NCBI RefSeq assembly: GCF_014170305.1
Contig: NZ_LZZT01000037.1
Location: 84,008 to 148,007 of the forward strand
Origin: Achromobacter sp. UMC71
Lineage (GTDB): Bacteria > Pseudomonadota > Gammaproteobacteria > Burkholderiales > Burkholderiaceae_B
DNA length: 64,000 bases
Reading direction: 5' to 3'
Shown here: in pieces, positions 45,817-55,242 of the stretch
How positions within the stretch are numbered: the first letter of the stretch is position 1
Layout of the letters: each line of letters opens with the position of its first letter
Position numbers and translations under genes: made by a program
The notes under the pieces: model-generated
Told to the model about the DNA's origin: nothing
Database searches by the model: none
The model's input: the letters and a program-made list of their open reading frames with translations, nothing else

Positions 45817-47391
45817 ATGCAGCTCGCGGCAGGCCAAGCGCCCGTGCTTATCCAGATCCATCCCCAGGACAACGTTGCCATCGTGGCCAACGACGGCGGT
45901 TTGCCGGCGGGCACCGCGTTGCCGGACGGCCTGACGCTGGCCGAGGCGGTGCCTCAGGGGCACAAGGTGGCGCTGCGGGACCTGGCGCAGGGCGACGCGG
46001 TGCGGCGCTACAACGTAGTGGTGGGCTATGCGGCACAGGCCTTGCCGCGCGGCAGTTGGGTCAACGAACGCGTCACCACCATGCCCGCCGCGCGCACGCT
46101 GCAGGACCTGCCGGTGGGCACGCGCCGGATCGCGCCGCTGCCGCCACTGGAAGGCTATACGTTCCAGGGTTACCGTAATGCCGACGGCACGGTAGGCACG
46201 CGCAATATCCTGGCCATCAGCACCACGGTGCAGTGCGTGCAGGGCGTGGTGGAACATGCGGTGGCGCGCATCCGGCGCGAGTTGCTGCCGCGCTACCCCA
46301 ATGTGGACCAGGTGGTGGGGCTGGAACACACCTACGGCTGCGGCGTGGCGATCGACGCGCCGGGCGCGGCGATTCCGGTGCGCACGCTGCACAACATTGC
46401 CCGCAATCCGAATTTCGGCGGCGCCACGATGGTGGTCAGCCTGGGCTGCGAAAAGCTGCAGCCCGAACGCCTGCTGGCGCCCGGCGCGATTCCGATCCGG
46501 GCGGGCCAGGGCATGGCGGGCGAAGGCGACGTGGACACCATCGTGCTGCAGGACGACGAGCACGTGGGTTTTGAATCCATGATCGACAACATCATGCGCA
46601 CCGCCGAACGGCACCTGGAAAAACTGAACCAGCGCCGCCGCGAAACCTGTTCGGCGTCCGAGCTGGTGGTGGGCGTGCAGTGCGGCGGCAGCGATGCGTT
46701 TTCGGGGGTGACGGCGAACCCGGCCGTGGGCTTTGCGGCCGACCTGTTGGTGCGCGCGGGCGCCACCGTGATGTTCTCGGAAAACACCGAAGTGCGCGAC
46801 GGCATCGACCAGCTGACCGCGCGCGCGGCCACGCCGGAAGTGGCGGACGCGCTGGTGCGCGAGATGGCCTGGTACGACGATTACCTGCAACGCGGCCACG
46901 CCGACCGCAGCGCCAACACCAGCCCGGGCAATAAGAAGGGCGGCCTGTCCAACATTGTCGAAAAGGCGATGGGCTCGATCGTGAAATCCGGTTCGTCCAA
47001 TATCGACGGCGTGCTGTCGCCGGGCGACCGGCTGACGCGCAAGGGCCTGATCTTCGCGGCCACGCCGGCCAGCGATTTCATCTGCGGCACGCTGCAACTG
47101 GCCGCGGGCATGAACCTGCACATATTCACCACCGGCCGCGGCACGCCCTATGGGCTGGCGCAGGTGCCGGTGATCAAGGTCGCCACGCGCAGCGACCTGG
47201 CGCGGCGCTGGCACGACCTGATGGACGTGGACGCCGGCCGCATCGCCACGGGCCAGGCCAGCATCGAAGACGTGGGCTGGGAACTGTTCCGCCTGATGCT
47301 GGACGTGGCCAGCGGCCGCCGCCAGACCTGTGCGGAAAAACTCAAGCTGCACAACGCGCTGGCGCTGTTCAACCCGGGGCCGGTGACGTGA
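45817..47391 (+). CDS. garD: Galactarate dehydratase (UxaA/GarD family)
   Basis: A 524-residue metal-dependent dehydratase converting galactarate (or glucarate) to 5-keto-4-deoxyglucarate. An N-terminal SAF domain (about 1-95) is followed by the catalytic domains with [22 protein letters not shown] and [12 protein letters not shown], all typical cysteine/metal blocks. ATG 45817 with CAGGAG ribosome site is preferred over ATG 45757. Together with kdgD and the dehydrogenase it gives a full route to 2-oxoglutarate. Confidence 0.93.
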   Translation: MQLAAGQAPVLIQIHPQDNVAIVANDGGLPAGTALPDGLTLAEAVPQGHKVALRDLAQGDAVRRYNVVVGYAAQALPRGSWVNERVTTMPAARTLQDLPVGTRRIAPLPPLEGYTFQGYRNADGTVGTRNILAISTTVQCVQGVVEHAVARIRRELLPRYPNVDQVVGLEHTYGCGVAIDAPGAAIPVRTLHNIARNPNFGGATMVVSLGCEKLQPERLLAPGAIPIRAGQGMAGEGDVDTIVLQDDEHVGFESMIDNIMRTAERHLEKLNQRRRETCSASELVVGVQCGGSDAFSGVTANPAVGFAADLLVRAGATVMFSENTEVRDGIDQLTARAATPEVADALVREMAWYDDYLQRGHADRSANTSPGNKKGGLSNIVEKAMGSIVKSGSSNIDGVLSPGDRLTRKGLIFAATPASDFICGTLQLAAGMNLHIFTTGRGTPYGLAQVPVIKVATRSDLARRWHDLMDVDAGRIATGQASIEDVGWELFRLMLDVASGRRQTCAEKLKLHNALALFNPGPVT

Positions 47392-47535
47392 TGCGTCAAC
47401 CCAGCGGCTCGCGCTCAGCCCGGTTCTTGGTGAACCGGCTCGCTTTCAGCGGGGTCGCCCGCAGGCCACCCTGATACCACCCGGCACCGGCCCGATGAGG
47501 CCCGGGCCTTTATCTACAACGACAACGGAGACAAC

Positions 47536-48513
47536 ATGGATTCAAACAGAAGGCATCTGCTGGCCGGCGCTGCCGCGCTCGGCCTGGCACGGATCACGCC
47601 CGCCTGGGCTCAGGCCGACGCCTGGCCCACGCGGCCGGTGCGCATCGTGGTGCCATACCCGCCCGGCGGCTCGTCGGACATCATCGCTCGGGTCATCGCC
47701 CCGCGGTTGGCCGAGGCCCTGAAACAGACCGTTGTGGTGGAGAACAAGCCGGGCGCGAACGGCAACCTGGGCGCGGGCATCGTGGTGCAATCGGCGCAAG
47801 AGGGCCACACCGTGCTGCTGTGCGACGTGGGCGCGCTGGCGATCAGCCCGTCGGTCTACACCAAGCTGTCGTTCGATCCATCCAAGGACCTGCGATCGGT
47901 CGGCATGCTGGCGTATTCGCCGCATGTGCTGGCCGTGCATCCGGACGTGCCGGCCAAGACCGTGCCCGAGCTGGTGGCGCTGTCCAAGAAGCAGCGCCTG
48001 AACTTTGCGGTAACCGCCATCGGCAGCGCGCCGCATCTGGCCGCGGTGGCCGTGCAGCAGGCGACCGGCGCGCAGTGGGAATACGTGCCGTACAAGGGCG
48101 GTTCGCAGGCGGTGACCGACACCATCGGCGGGCAGACACAAGTCATCATGAACGGTCTGCTGGCAACGCTGCCGCACATCAAGGGCGGCAAGCTGCGCGC
48201 GATTGCGATTTCCAAGAAAGAACGCATGCAGCTGGTGGCCGACATTCCGACCATTTCCGAGCAGGGCGTGGCCGGCTTTGAATCCGGTACCTGGCAGGGC
48301 GTGATGGCGCCGGTGACGGCCACGGACAAGACCGCGAATCTGTTGGCCACGCTGATGGGCCAGATCGTCAACCAACCGGACGTGAAGTCGCAACTGAACG
48401 AGCAGGGCGCCGAGATCGTGGTGCGCAATCCGGCGGAATTGGCGCAATTTTTCAGCAGCGAGCGGGCGCGCTGGGCCAAGGTGGTGGCCAGCGCGGATAT
48501 CAGGTTGGATTAG
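47536..48513 (+). CDS. Bug-type substrate-binding protein (tripartite tricarboxylate transport family)
   Basis: A 325-residue periplasmic binding protein of the large beta-proteobacterial Bug family. A signal peptide with RRHLLAGAAALGLA ends near PAWAQ; YPPGGSSDIIAR and VENKPGANGNLGA are diagnostic. No TctA/TctB membrane genes lie nearby, as is common for Bug orphans. Following garD on the same strand suggests a hexarate ligand, which is inference. Confidence 0.9.
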   Translation: MDSNRRHLLAGAAALGLARITPAWAQADAWPTRPVRIVVPYPPGGSSDIIARVIAPRLAEALKQTVVVENKPGANGNLGAGIVVQSAQEGHTVLLCDVGALAISPSVYTKLSFDPSKDLRSVGMLAYSPHVLAVHPDVPAKTVPELVALSKKQRLNFAVTAIGSAPHLAAVAVQQATGAQWEYVPYKGGSQAVTDTIGGQTQVIMNGLLATLPHIKGGKLRAIAISKKERMQLVADIPTISEQGVAGFESGTWQGVMAPVTATDKTANLLATLMGQIVNQPDVKSQLNEQGAEIVVRNPAELAQFFSSERARWAKVVASADIRLD

Positions 48514-48542
48514 GCACTGCCACCAGGCTTCGCAGAAAAAAA

Positions 48543-48580
48543 TGGACCGCGCCGCGCCTGGCAAGGCGCTGCGCGGTCCA
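48543..48580. terminator. Bidirectional intrinsic terminator
   Basis: TGGACCGCGC (48543-48552) pairs with GCGCGGTCCA (48571-48580), extended inward by GCGCC/GGCGC. A seven-T run follows on the minus strand, a looser T-rich tail on the plus strand. It serves the Bug gene and the convergent proQ-like gene. Confidence 0.85.
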
Positions 48581-48604
48581 TGGTTCTTTCTTGTTTGCCG
48601 GGGG

Positions 48605-49381
48605 TCAGTCCGCGGCGGGCTTGTCCGCAGGGGTTGCCGCAGGTGTTTCCACCGGAGCGGCGGCCTGCACCGGCTTGGCGGCGCCGTCGGCCACGGGCGC
48701 GGGGTGAGCCTGGACCGGCTGGACGCTGGCCTCGGCGGCGGCGGCCTCAGCCGCCGCGCCGGCAGTCGATGCTGCGGCAGCCGGTGCTGCGGCTGCCGTA
48801 GCATCGGCTTGCGGCTTGGCCTTGTTGGCGTTGCCCTTGCCGCGGGCGGCGGCGCCCTTGGCATGACGGCGCGAGGCCATACGCTTGGCGTGCTGCGCTT
48901 CGTTGGCGGTGACGGCGCCGGCAGGTTCGCCGTTCAGGTCGACGCGCGGGGCGGCTTCGACCATGCTGTCCCAGTAGCGGCGGCCATCGCACCAGGTCTT
49001 GACGGCCACCTTGATTTCATCGGCGGTCAGCTGCAAGGCCTTGGCGTGCTGCTGCAGGTCTTCCAGCACGCCCAGCTTGAGCGGCACCTTGGCGGCCGGT
49101 TTCTTGGGGAAGGCCTTGGGGAACTGGCGTTGCAGCCGCGAAATGGCGATCAGGACCGGGTCGACGTCGGTCTCGCGTTTTTCACGCGGCGCCTGACGCT
49201 GGCCAGCCTGCTGCCCGTCGCGCTGTCCTTCACGCTTGCCGTTCCGGTTGCCGCCGCGCTTTTCATCGCGCTTGCCGTCGCCTTTGGCGGCGGCGGGGCG
49301 CGCAGGTTTGGGGGAAGCCGTTACTTCGGGATCCTGCTTGAAAAGCAGTCCTCGGATGGCGGCGAGCTGTTCTAGACCCAT
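48605..49381 (-). CDS. ProQ/FinO-domain RNA-binding protein
   Basis: A 258-residue RNA chaperone. A short N-terminal segment is followed by a basic Lys/Arg/Gly/Gln linker (about 25-68), the FinO domain (about 70-165: DPVLIAISRLQRQFPKAF, PLKLGVLEDL, WCDGRRYWDSM) and a long Ala/Pro/Val low-complexity tail of about 75 residues. Family members bind structured sRNAs and mRNA 3' ends. The disordered basic N-terminus before the FinO domain differs from E. coli ProQ, where the extra domain is C-terminal. Confidence 0.85.
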   Translation of the reverse strand: MGLEQLAAIRGLLFKQDPEVTASPKPARPAAAKGDGKRDEKRGGNRNGKREGQRDGQQAGQRQAPREKRETDVDPVLIAISRLQRQFPKAFPKKPAAKVPLKLGVLEDLQQHAKALQLTADEIKVAVKTWCDGRRYWDSMVEAAPRVDLNGEPAGAVTANEAQHAKRMASRRHAKGAAARGKGNANKAKPQADATAAAAPAAAASTAGAAAEAAAAEASVQPVQAHPAPVADGAAKPVQAAAPVETPAATPADKPAAD

Positions 49382-49487
49382 AGTGTGTGCTGCACGTTCT
49401 GATGTTGAAAGCAGGGAGCATAACAGTTGTTACCCGTCAGATTGAAGTTGCGGGGGCCCCAACGGGCGTCGTAAGCTCCTTGGCACC

Positions 49488-49937
49488 ATGCATCTGCCCC
49501 CGTCTGTTACGTTTATGCGCCACGCCGCCCCCCGCCGGCGCGGGGTGGCGTGGCTGACGGCGGTGCTGCTGGTTTTTCAATCCCTGGTGGCGTCGGCGGC
49601 CTTGGTCGCCGCGCCCGCAATCGGCGGGCAGGGCGCCGCCGTCGTCCTGTGCACGGCCAGCGGGCCGCGCATGCTGGTGCTGGATGCGGTGCCGGCCGGG
49701 TCGTCCACCCATGGGCATGGCGGATGGGATACGGCGGGCGGCACGCTGCCGCACTGCTGCGCGTCGACGTGCGCCATGCTGGGCGGGGCTTGCCCGCCCG
49801 CGCCGGCCAGCCTGGCCTGGCGCTTGCCCGCGCGGGGACCGGCGCTGCCCGCGCCCGTGCGGGAAGCGACGCCGCTGTGGCGCAACGCGCCGGATTGGCG
49901 GCCCCAGCAATCACGCGCACCGCCGCTCGCGGCCTGA
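49488..49937 (+). CDS. DUF2946 family protein of a copper cluster
   Basis: A 149-residue small protein with one hydrophobic N-terminal segment (VAWLTAVLLVFQSLVASAAL) and a Cys/His cluster (HCCASTCAMLGGAC) near residue 90, fitting DUF2946, often found beside copper genes. It could start at ATG 49488 or ATG 49515. copC follows at 50036. Probably a periplasmic copper-binding or copper-responsive protein; the role is inference from neighbours. Confidence 0.65.
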   Translation: MHLPPSVTFMRHAAPRRRGVAWLTAVLLVFQSLVASAALVAAPAIGGQGAAVVLCTASGPRMLVLDAVPAGSSTHGHGGWDTAGGTLPHCCASTCAMLGGACPPAPASLAWRLPARGPALPAPVREATPLWRNAPDWRPQQSRAPPLAA

Positions 49938-50035
49938 TCGTTTCATCACGATTCGTGCCCGCGACCCGCGGTTCAATTCCCTTACGCGTGACCTAATGCG
50001 CGGCTTTGCGCCGCCATTTCATCAGGAGTGCCACT

Positions 50036-50395
50036 ATGTTCAAGCCCGTTCTCATCGCCGCCGCCACGCTGGCCCTGGCCCCGCAGTTCGCCTGGGCCCA
50101 CGCCCATCTGAAGCAGGCCACGCCCGCGGACAAAGCCGTGGTGGCCGCCCCGGCCTCGGTGACGGCCAGTTTTTCCGAAGGATTGGAGCCCGCGTTTTCG
50201 TCCCTGACCTTGCTGGACGCCGCGGGCAAGCCGGCGGCGACGGCCAAGGCCGCGCCCGCGCCGGGCGACGATAAGACGCTGGTGCTGCCGGTGCCCAAGG
50301 ACCTGCCGGCCGGCGCCTACACGGTGAAGTGGCAGGCCTTGTCCAAGGACGGCCACAAGACCGACGGCGCATGGACCTTCACGGTCAAGCCTTGA
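50036..50395 (+). CDS. copC: Periplasmic copper-binding protein CopC
   Basis: A 119-residue CopC-domain protein. The signal peptide ends at FAWA, giving mature N-terminus HAHLKQATP; the first His and His in KDGHKTDG are the Cu(II) ligands of CopC. Methionine-rich Cu(I) site is lacking. AGGAG precedes ATG 50036. It is followed by copD after 1 bp. Confidence 0.9.
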   Translation: MFKPVLIAAATLALAPQFAWAHAHLKQATPADKAVVAAPASVTASFSEGLEPAFSSLTLLDAAGKPAATAKAAPAPGDDKTLVLPVPKDLPAGAYTVKWQALSKDGHKTDGAWTFTVKP

Positions 50396-50396
50396 G

Positions 50397-51284
50397 ATGA
50401 GCCTGCTGTTCGCCGCGTTCGCGCTGTGCCGCGCGGTGAGCGCGGCGGCGATGGCGCTGCTGTTCGGAACCGCGGCGATGCTGGCCCTGGCCGGGTCGCC
50501 GCGCCTGGCGCTGGAAGCGGAAACCGCCTTGCGGCACACCCTGCGCGGCGCGGCCGCGATCGGGCTGGTGGCCACGCTGTGCCTGCTGCCGCTGCAGACC
50601 GTCAGCATCGCGGGTGACTGGGGCGCGCTGGGCAATGGCGACATGCTGGGCACGGTGGCGCTGCAAACCCGCTACGGCCAGGCGTGGATGCCGCGTGTGC
50701 TGGGCGCGATGCTGGCGCTGGCGGTGGTGGTGGCCGTGCCACCCGGCCGCCCCTGGGTGCTGGCCGGGGTGGCGGCGCTGGCCCTGGCGCCTTTGAGTTT
50801 CAGCGGCCATGCGGCCATGCACGAGGGCGGGCTGGGCGTAGCGCACGCGCTCAATGATTACCTGCATGGCCTGTCCGCGGCCTTCTGGCTGGGGTCATTG
50901 CCGGTGTTCCTGCTGTGGCTGGCGGCGTGGCGGCTTCCAGGCAGGCGCGCCGAGGCGACGCGCGCGCTGCTGCGCTTTTCCACCTGGGGGCACGTCGCCG
51001 TGGCGATGCTGCTGTTGACGGGTATCGGCAATGCGCTCTTGATCCTGGGCGCCGGCAGCGTGGACCCCGGCTCGGACTATCAACGCCTGCTGGCCGTGAA
51101 GATCGCGCTGGCGCTGGTCATGACCGGCCTGGCGGTCGTGAACCGCTACCGCTGGATTCCGCGCATCGGCACGCAGCGGGCGGATGCCTTGCAGGCCATT
51201 CACCGCAATACGATCGTGGAGCTGGTCCTGGGAGCAGCGGTGCTGACGGCCGTGGGTTTTCTGGGACTAATGTCGCCGTTGTAG
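50397..51284 (+). CDS. copD: Copper transport membrane protein CopD
   Basis: A 295-residue CopD-family protein with about eight membrane segments. SGHAAMHEG, DYLHGLSAAFWLGSLPVF and TWGHVAVAMLL carry the conserved His residues. It begins one base after the copC stop (TGAGATG), so the two are coupled. Thought to move copper across the inner membrane, receiving it from CopC. Confidence 0.9.
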   Translation: MSLLFAAFALCRAVSAAAMALLFGTAAMLALAGSPRLALEAETALRHTLRGAAAIGLVATLCLLPLQTVSIAGDWGALGNGDMLGTVALQTRYGQAWMPRVLGAMLALAVVVAVPPGRPWVLAGVAALALAPLSFSGHAAMHEGGLGVAHALNDYLHGLSAAFWLGSLPVFLLWLAAWRLPGRRAEATRALLRFSTWGHVAVAMLLLTGIGNALLILGAGSVDPGSDYQRLLAVKIALALVMTGLAVVNRYRWIPRIGTQRADALQAIHRNTIVELVLGAAVLTAVGFLGLMSPL

Positions 51285-51299
51285 GACGCAGCGGGACGT

Positions 51300-51319
51300 C
51301 GCAGGGCTGCCGCCCTGCG
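51300..51319. terminator. Hairpin between convergent copD and permease gene
   Basis: CGCAGGGC (51300-51307) and GCCCTGCG (51312-51319) form a perfect 8-bp stem with loop TGCC. No T-run follows on either strand; likely weak terminator. Confidence 0.45.
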
Positions 51320-51334
51320 GCTTGCCGCCGCGCG

Positions 51335-52795
51335 CTATCCGGCCAGCACCAGCAGCACGGCCAGCGCCAGCAAGATCGCAAAGGCGGCCAGCGCGAACGG
51401 CAGCAACTGCGCATAGACCGCGCGCTCCTGTCCCCGGCCATGGGCCAGGCCTGCGGCAATGGACATGCGTATCGGCGAGAAAAACCCCATCGAGGTGCCG
51501 GACACGTGCAGCAGCGCGGCGGCGGCGGGCACGCTCAGCCCGGCATGCAGCGCCAGCGACAGCTGCGACGGCATGAACAGGCTGTTCGGGGCATTACCGC
51601 TGTTGGCCAGGATGCCGAAGGCGCCGGCCATGAGCGGCGTCATCAGCAAGGTCCAGTCCTGCATGGTGCGGAACAGACCGTCGGCGAAGGCCTGCGAGAT
51701 GCCGGCGCCGGCCAGCACTTCGGCCATCATCGCGAACAGGAACACCGACATCACCGCGTGTTTTCCGGTGGTCCAGGCGTGGCGCGCGTTGGTGCCCAGC
51801 AGCCCGGGCTGGCGACGCACGGCTGCCATCAGCAGCGCGCCGCCGATGAGCCAACTGCCGGCGTGCAGGAACGGGGTCCAGCTCGGCAGGTCGGGGTAGG
51901 GGCTGAAACGGGCCAGGCCCGCCAGGCCCTGGTTCAGACTGGGCGCAAGGCGGGTCGCGACCAGGCAGGCGATGAGCAGAATGTAGGGTAGCGCGCCGCG
52001 CGCGGCGTCTTGCATCTGGACCCGGCCGGGGCGGCGATCCAGCACGAAACGCAGCACGATCAGCGGGCCGTAGGCGGCCAGCAGCGCGGTTTCCGGGCCG
52101 AGCAGGGCCGTGGCAGCGGTCAGCAGCGCCAGGCTGGCCAGCATCCAGAGCGCTTCGCGTCCGCGCTCGGCGGCCGGGGCGGGCAGACCTGCCCGGCGCG
52201 CGGTGAACCAGAACAGCGTCATCCAGACAATCATCAACAGGGCCACCGGCACCATGCCGTACAAGGCCAGTTGCGCCGGCGGCACGCGAGCATAGGCCGA
52301 GGCCAGCAGCGTGCCGCTGCCCATGGCGCCCCAGGGAATCAGCGTCTGGCTGAGCAGGGCGAACACCATCAGTTCACGCGGCTTGAAGCCGAGCGGCCGG
52401 ATCAGCAGCACCGTGCCCAGCATGCCGACGCCAAAACCGGTGGCCGCCTCGGCGAACGGGCCGACCAGGAAGCAGGCGAAGAACAGCAGGCGGCGGCGTG
52501 TCGGCAGATCGGCGGCCGGCATGGCGTCTGCGCGGTGCGCCGACGTGGCGCGGGATGCCATTTGCCAAAACAGCAGGCCGCCCAGGATATAAGGCGTGAT
52601 GATGCCGCCGATCCACAGCCCACGCGCCAGCGCATGGCCCAGTTGGCCTGCGCCGAAAGCGCCCGGGGCTGCGAACAGCGCCACGGGCCCGGCGGCCAGC
52701 AGCCCCAGCACGGCGGCCAGGGTGGTATTGAAGCGGCCGCTCGCGATGGCGCCGATGACGATCAGCGCAGGCAGGGACCACAGCAGGTACGTCAT
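51335..52795 (-). CDS. LctP-like (L-lactate permease family) transporter
   Basis: A 486-residue membrane protein with about 12 to 13 hydrophobic segments, a bit shorter than E. coli LctP (551). FLVGPFAEAATGFGVGMLGTVLLIR and FGILANSGNAPNSLFMPSQ match the two conserved blocks of the family. It should carry a monocarboxylate with protons. ATG 52795 starts in TM1; the frame extends 113 codons upstream over the next gene only as shadow. No lactate dehydrogenase is near, so substrate is uncertain. Confidence 0.8.
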   Translation of the reverse strand: MTYLLWSLPALIVIGAIASGRFNTTLAAVLGLLAAGPVALFAAPGAFGAGQLGHALARGLWIGGIITPYILGGLLFWQMASRATSAHRADAMPAADLPTRRRLLFFACFLVGPFAEAATGFGVGMLGTVLLIRPLGFKPRELMVFALLSQTLIPWGAMGSGTLLASAYARVPPAQLALYGMVPVALLMIVWMTLFWFTARRAGLPAPAAERGREALWMLASLALLTAATALLGPETALLAAYGPLIVLRFVLDRRPGRVQMQDAARGALPYILLIACLVATRLAPSLNQGLAGLARFSPYPDLPSWTPFLHAGSWLIGGALLMAAVRRQPGLLGTNARHAWTTGKHAVMSVFLFAMMAEVLAGAGISQAFADGLFRTMQDWTLLMTPLMAGAFGILANSGNAPNSLFMPSQLSLALHAGLSVPAAAALLHVSGTSMGFFSPIRMSIAAGLAHGRGQERAVYAQLLPFALAAFAILLALAVLLVLAG

Positions 52796-52871
52796 GGGAA
52801 GGCCCGGACAGGAAAAGCGGAGGGGAGCGCCGACGCGCGTTCGCGGCCAGGCGTTGCTCGCGGCCCGCCCA

Positions 52872-53591
52872 TCATCGGGCGCAAGCCGTGGCGAAACCAC
52901 GCAGGATCTGTCGGGCGTGCGGGGTGGGCGCCAGGGCGGCGCGCAAGGCGGCGACGTCGTGGCCTTCGCCGGCAAAGACATCCTGGCGCCGGGCAAGGCA
53001 GGCATCCATGACGGCTGGCGTGAATTCGGGATGGAACTGCACCGACAGCGCTTGCGGGCCGTAGCGCAGGATCTGGTGCGGATCGTGCGCGGTGCCGGCC
53101 AGCACGACCGCCGGCGCGGGCGGTTGCAGCACACTTTGTTCGTGGGTCAGGTTAGCGGCAAAGCGGTCGGGCAGACCGGTCAACAGGGGATCGTCCGCCG
53201 AGGCCGGTACGCGTTGTACGGTGTGCAGTCCGATTTCGCGGCCTTGCGGGTGGTAGCCGACCACGCCGCCAAAGGCATGGGCCATCAACTGGTGGCCGTA
53301 GCAGATGCCCAGTAGCGGCAATTGCGCTCGGAGCGCATCGCGCAGCCATTGCGCGGTGCGCTCGCTCCACGGTTCGCGATCGGTGACCATGGCCCACGAC
53401 CCCGTCAGCACGGCGCCGCGCAGGCGGGCGGGGTCGGGCAGGGCATCGCTGTCGGCGGGATACACGACCGTCAACGGCACGTCGATGCCGGCCAGCGCGG
53501 CCGTGACCCAGTCGGCCTGTTCGCCATGCGTGGCGCGCAGGTCTTCGGGCGGACGGCCCATTTGCAGGATGGCCAGGGGTCTGTCGGTCAT
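52872..53591 (-). CDS. Class I glutamine amidotransferase-like protein
   Basis: A 239-residue stand-alone GATase of the GMP synthase-like/PuuD-related kind. Catalytic triad visible: Cys in LLGICYGHQLMA (about residue 97), and His/Glu in VQFHPEFTP (about 187-189). No synthetase partner is adjacent. Such proteins may hydrolyse gamma-glutamyl compounds or serve a partner elsewhere. A 76-bp gap separates it from the permease gene. Confidence 0.85.
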   Translation of the reverse strand: MTDRPLAILQMGRPPEDLRATHGEQADWVTAALAGIDVPLTVVYPADSDALPDPARLRGAVLTGSWAMVTDREPWSERTAQWLRDALRAQLPLLGICYGHQLMAHAFGGVVGYHPQGREIGLHTVQRVPASADDPLLTGLPDRFAANLTHEQSVLQPPAPAVVLAGTAHDPHQILRYGPQALSVQFHPEFTPAVMDACLARRQDVFAGEGHDVAALRAALAPTPHARQILRGFATACAR

Positions 53592-53763
53592 GGCGGTGGC
53601 GAGATCGGTGACGGCGGCCCGGGCGGGCCGAGCGCCATGATGAACCGGCCGCGCGCATTCATCAATATGAAAAACAGCCTATCTGCTATGAGCGGCGTTG
53701 ATATCGCCACTACCCACACCCGCCCCGCACCGCGCGCCCACCGCCAGCTTGATCCTCGCCGCG

Positions 53764-55143
53764 TCAGACGGCGGCGTGGGCCTCTTGCGGGAGCGGCTGG
53801 GCCGTCGTCCGTCCTTGCACTCGATGCGCCGGCCGCGTCAGCCCCAGGTTCTGGCGCAGCGTATTGCCTTCATATTCCGTGCGAAACAGCCCGCGTCGAC
53901 GCAATTCGGGCAGCGCCAGTTCAATGAAGTCGTCAAGCCCGCCCGGCAGCCATGGCGACATAATGTTGAAGCCGTCGGCGCCATCTTCCTCGAACCATTG
54001 CTGCAACTGATCCGCCACGCTTTGCGGCGTGCCGACCACCTGTTGGTGGCCGCGGGCCCCGGCGATGCGCAGGTACAGCTGGCGGATCGTCAGGCCGTCG
54101 CGGCGAGCCAGGTCGATCAACAGTTGCTGGCGGCTCTTGCCGCCGTTGGTTTCGGGGATCTCGGGCAGCGGCCCGTCCACCGGGTAGCGCGACAGGTCGA
54201 AGCCGCCGATCATATTGGACAGCAGTTGCACGCCGACCACGGGGTGGATCAGGTCTTGCAGGCGGGCGAACTTCGCTTCGGCTTCGGCCTGGGTGCGGCC
54301 GATGACGGGGAAGATGCCGGGCATGACCTTGATGCCGTCGGGATCGCGGCCGTAGGCCGTGGCGCGGCCCTTGATGTCGCGATAGAAGGCCTGGGCCTCG
54401 TCGAAGGTCTGGTGCGCTACGAAGATCACCTCGGCGGTGCGCGCGGCCAGGTCGCGGCCAGCGGGCGACGCGCCGGCCTGCACCACCACCGGCCGGCCTT
54501 GCGGCGAGCGCGACACGTTCAGCGGCCCGCGCACCGAGAAATGCTCGCCGCGGTGGTTCAGCGGATGCAGCTTTTCCGGATCGAAATACTGGCCGCTGGC
54601 CTTGTCGCGCAGAAAGGCGTCGTCTTCCCAGCTGTCCCACAGGCCCAGCACCACGTCGTGGAACTCGGCGGCGCGGGCGTAGCGGCGGGCGTGTTCGACG
54701 TGTTCATCCAGGTTGAAATTCTGCGCCTCGCCCTGGCCGCTGGAGGTGACCAGGTTCCAGCCCGAGCGGCCGCCGCTGATGTGGTCCAGCGACGCGAACT
54801 TGCGCGCCACGTGATAGGGCTCGTTGTAGGTGGTGGAGACGGTGGCGATCAGGCCGATCTTCTCGGTGACGGCGGCCAGCGCGGACAGCAGCGTCAGGGG
54901 CTCGAAATGGTCGCTGCGGGCCGTGCGCGACAGCGACGGCAGGTCGGTATTGCGCACGCCGACCGAGTCGGCCAGGAACACCGCGTCGAACTTGGCGGCC
55001 TCGGCGCGGCGGGCCAGGTCGGCGTAATGGCGGAAATTGACGGGTGCGTCGGCCTGCGCATCGGGGTGGCGCCAGGCGGCGATGTGATGGCCGGTCTGCA
55101 TCAGGAAGGCGCCGAGCTTGATCTGGCGGGAAGGGCGGGACAT
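53764..55143 (-). CDS. FMNH2-dependent monooxygenase (NtaA/SnaA/DszA, bacterial luciferase family)
   Basis: A 459-residue flavin-dependent oxygenase. Family blocks: LGAFLMQTGHH..AWRHPDA at the start, EPYHVARKFASLDHISGGRSGWNLVTS in the middle, and the NtaA-type HRGEHFSVRGPLNV with VVQAGASPAGRDLAA. It needs reduced FMN from a reductase, none of which is encoded here. Adjacent sulfonate-type ABC genes on the same strand suggest desulfurisation of an organosulfur compound; aminopolycarboxylate oxidation is an alternative. Confidence 0.87.
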   Translation of the reverse strand: MSRPSRQIKLGAFLMQTGHHIAAWRHPDAQADAPVNFRHYADLARRAEAAKFDAVFLADSVGVRNTDLPSLSRTARSDHFEPLTLLSALAAVTEKIGLIATVSTTYNEPYHVARKFASLDHISGGRSGWNLVTSSGQGEAQNFNLDEHVEHARRYARAAEFHDVVLGLWDSWEDDAFLRDKASGQYFDPEKLHPLNHRGEHFSVRGPLNVSRSPQGRPVVVQAGASPAGRDLAARTAEVIFVAHQTFDEAQAFYRDIKGRATAYGRDPDGIKVMPGIFPVIGRTQAEAEAKFARLQDLIHPVVGVQLLSNMIGGFDLSRYPVDGPLPEIPETNGGKSRQQLLIDLARRDGLTIRQLYLRIAGARGHQQVVGTPQSVADQLQQWFEEDGADGFNIMSPWLPGGLDDFIELALPELRRRGLFRTEYEGNTLRQNLGLTRPAHRVQGRTTAQPLPQEAHAAV

Positions 55144-55242
55144 GGGGGGCAGGCTCCAAGAGGATGGGAAAGGCGATCCGCGGGCAGGGACATCCGAGGA
55201 TCGCGGGCGATGCCGATGGCAAGGCAGATGAGGGCGCCGGCG

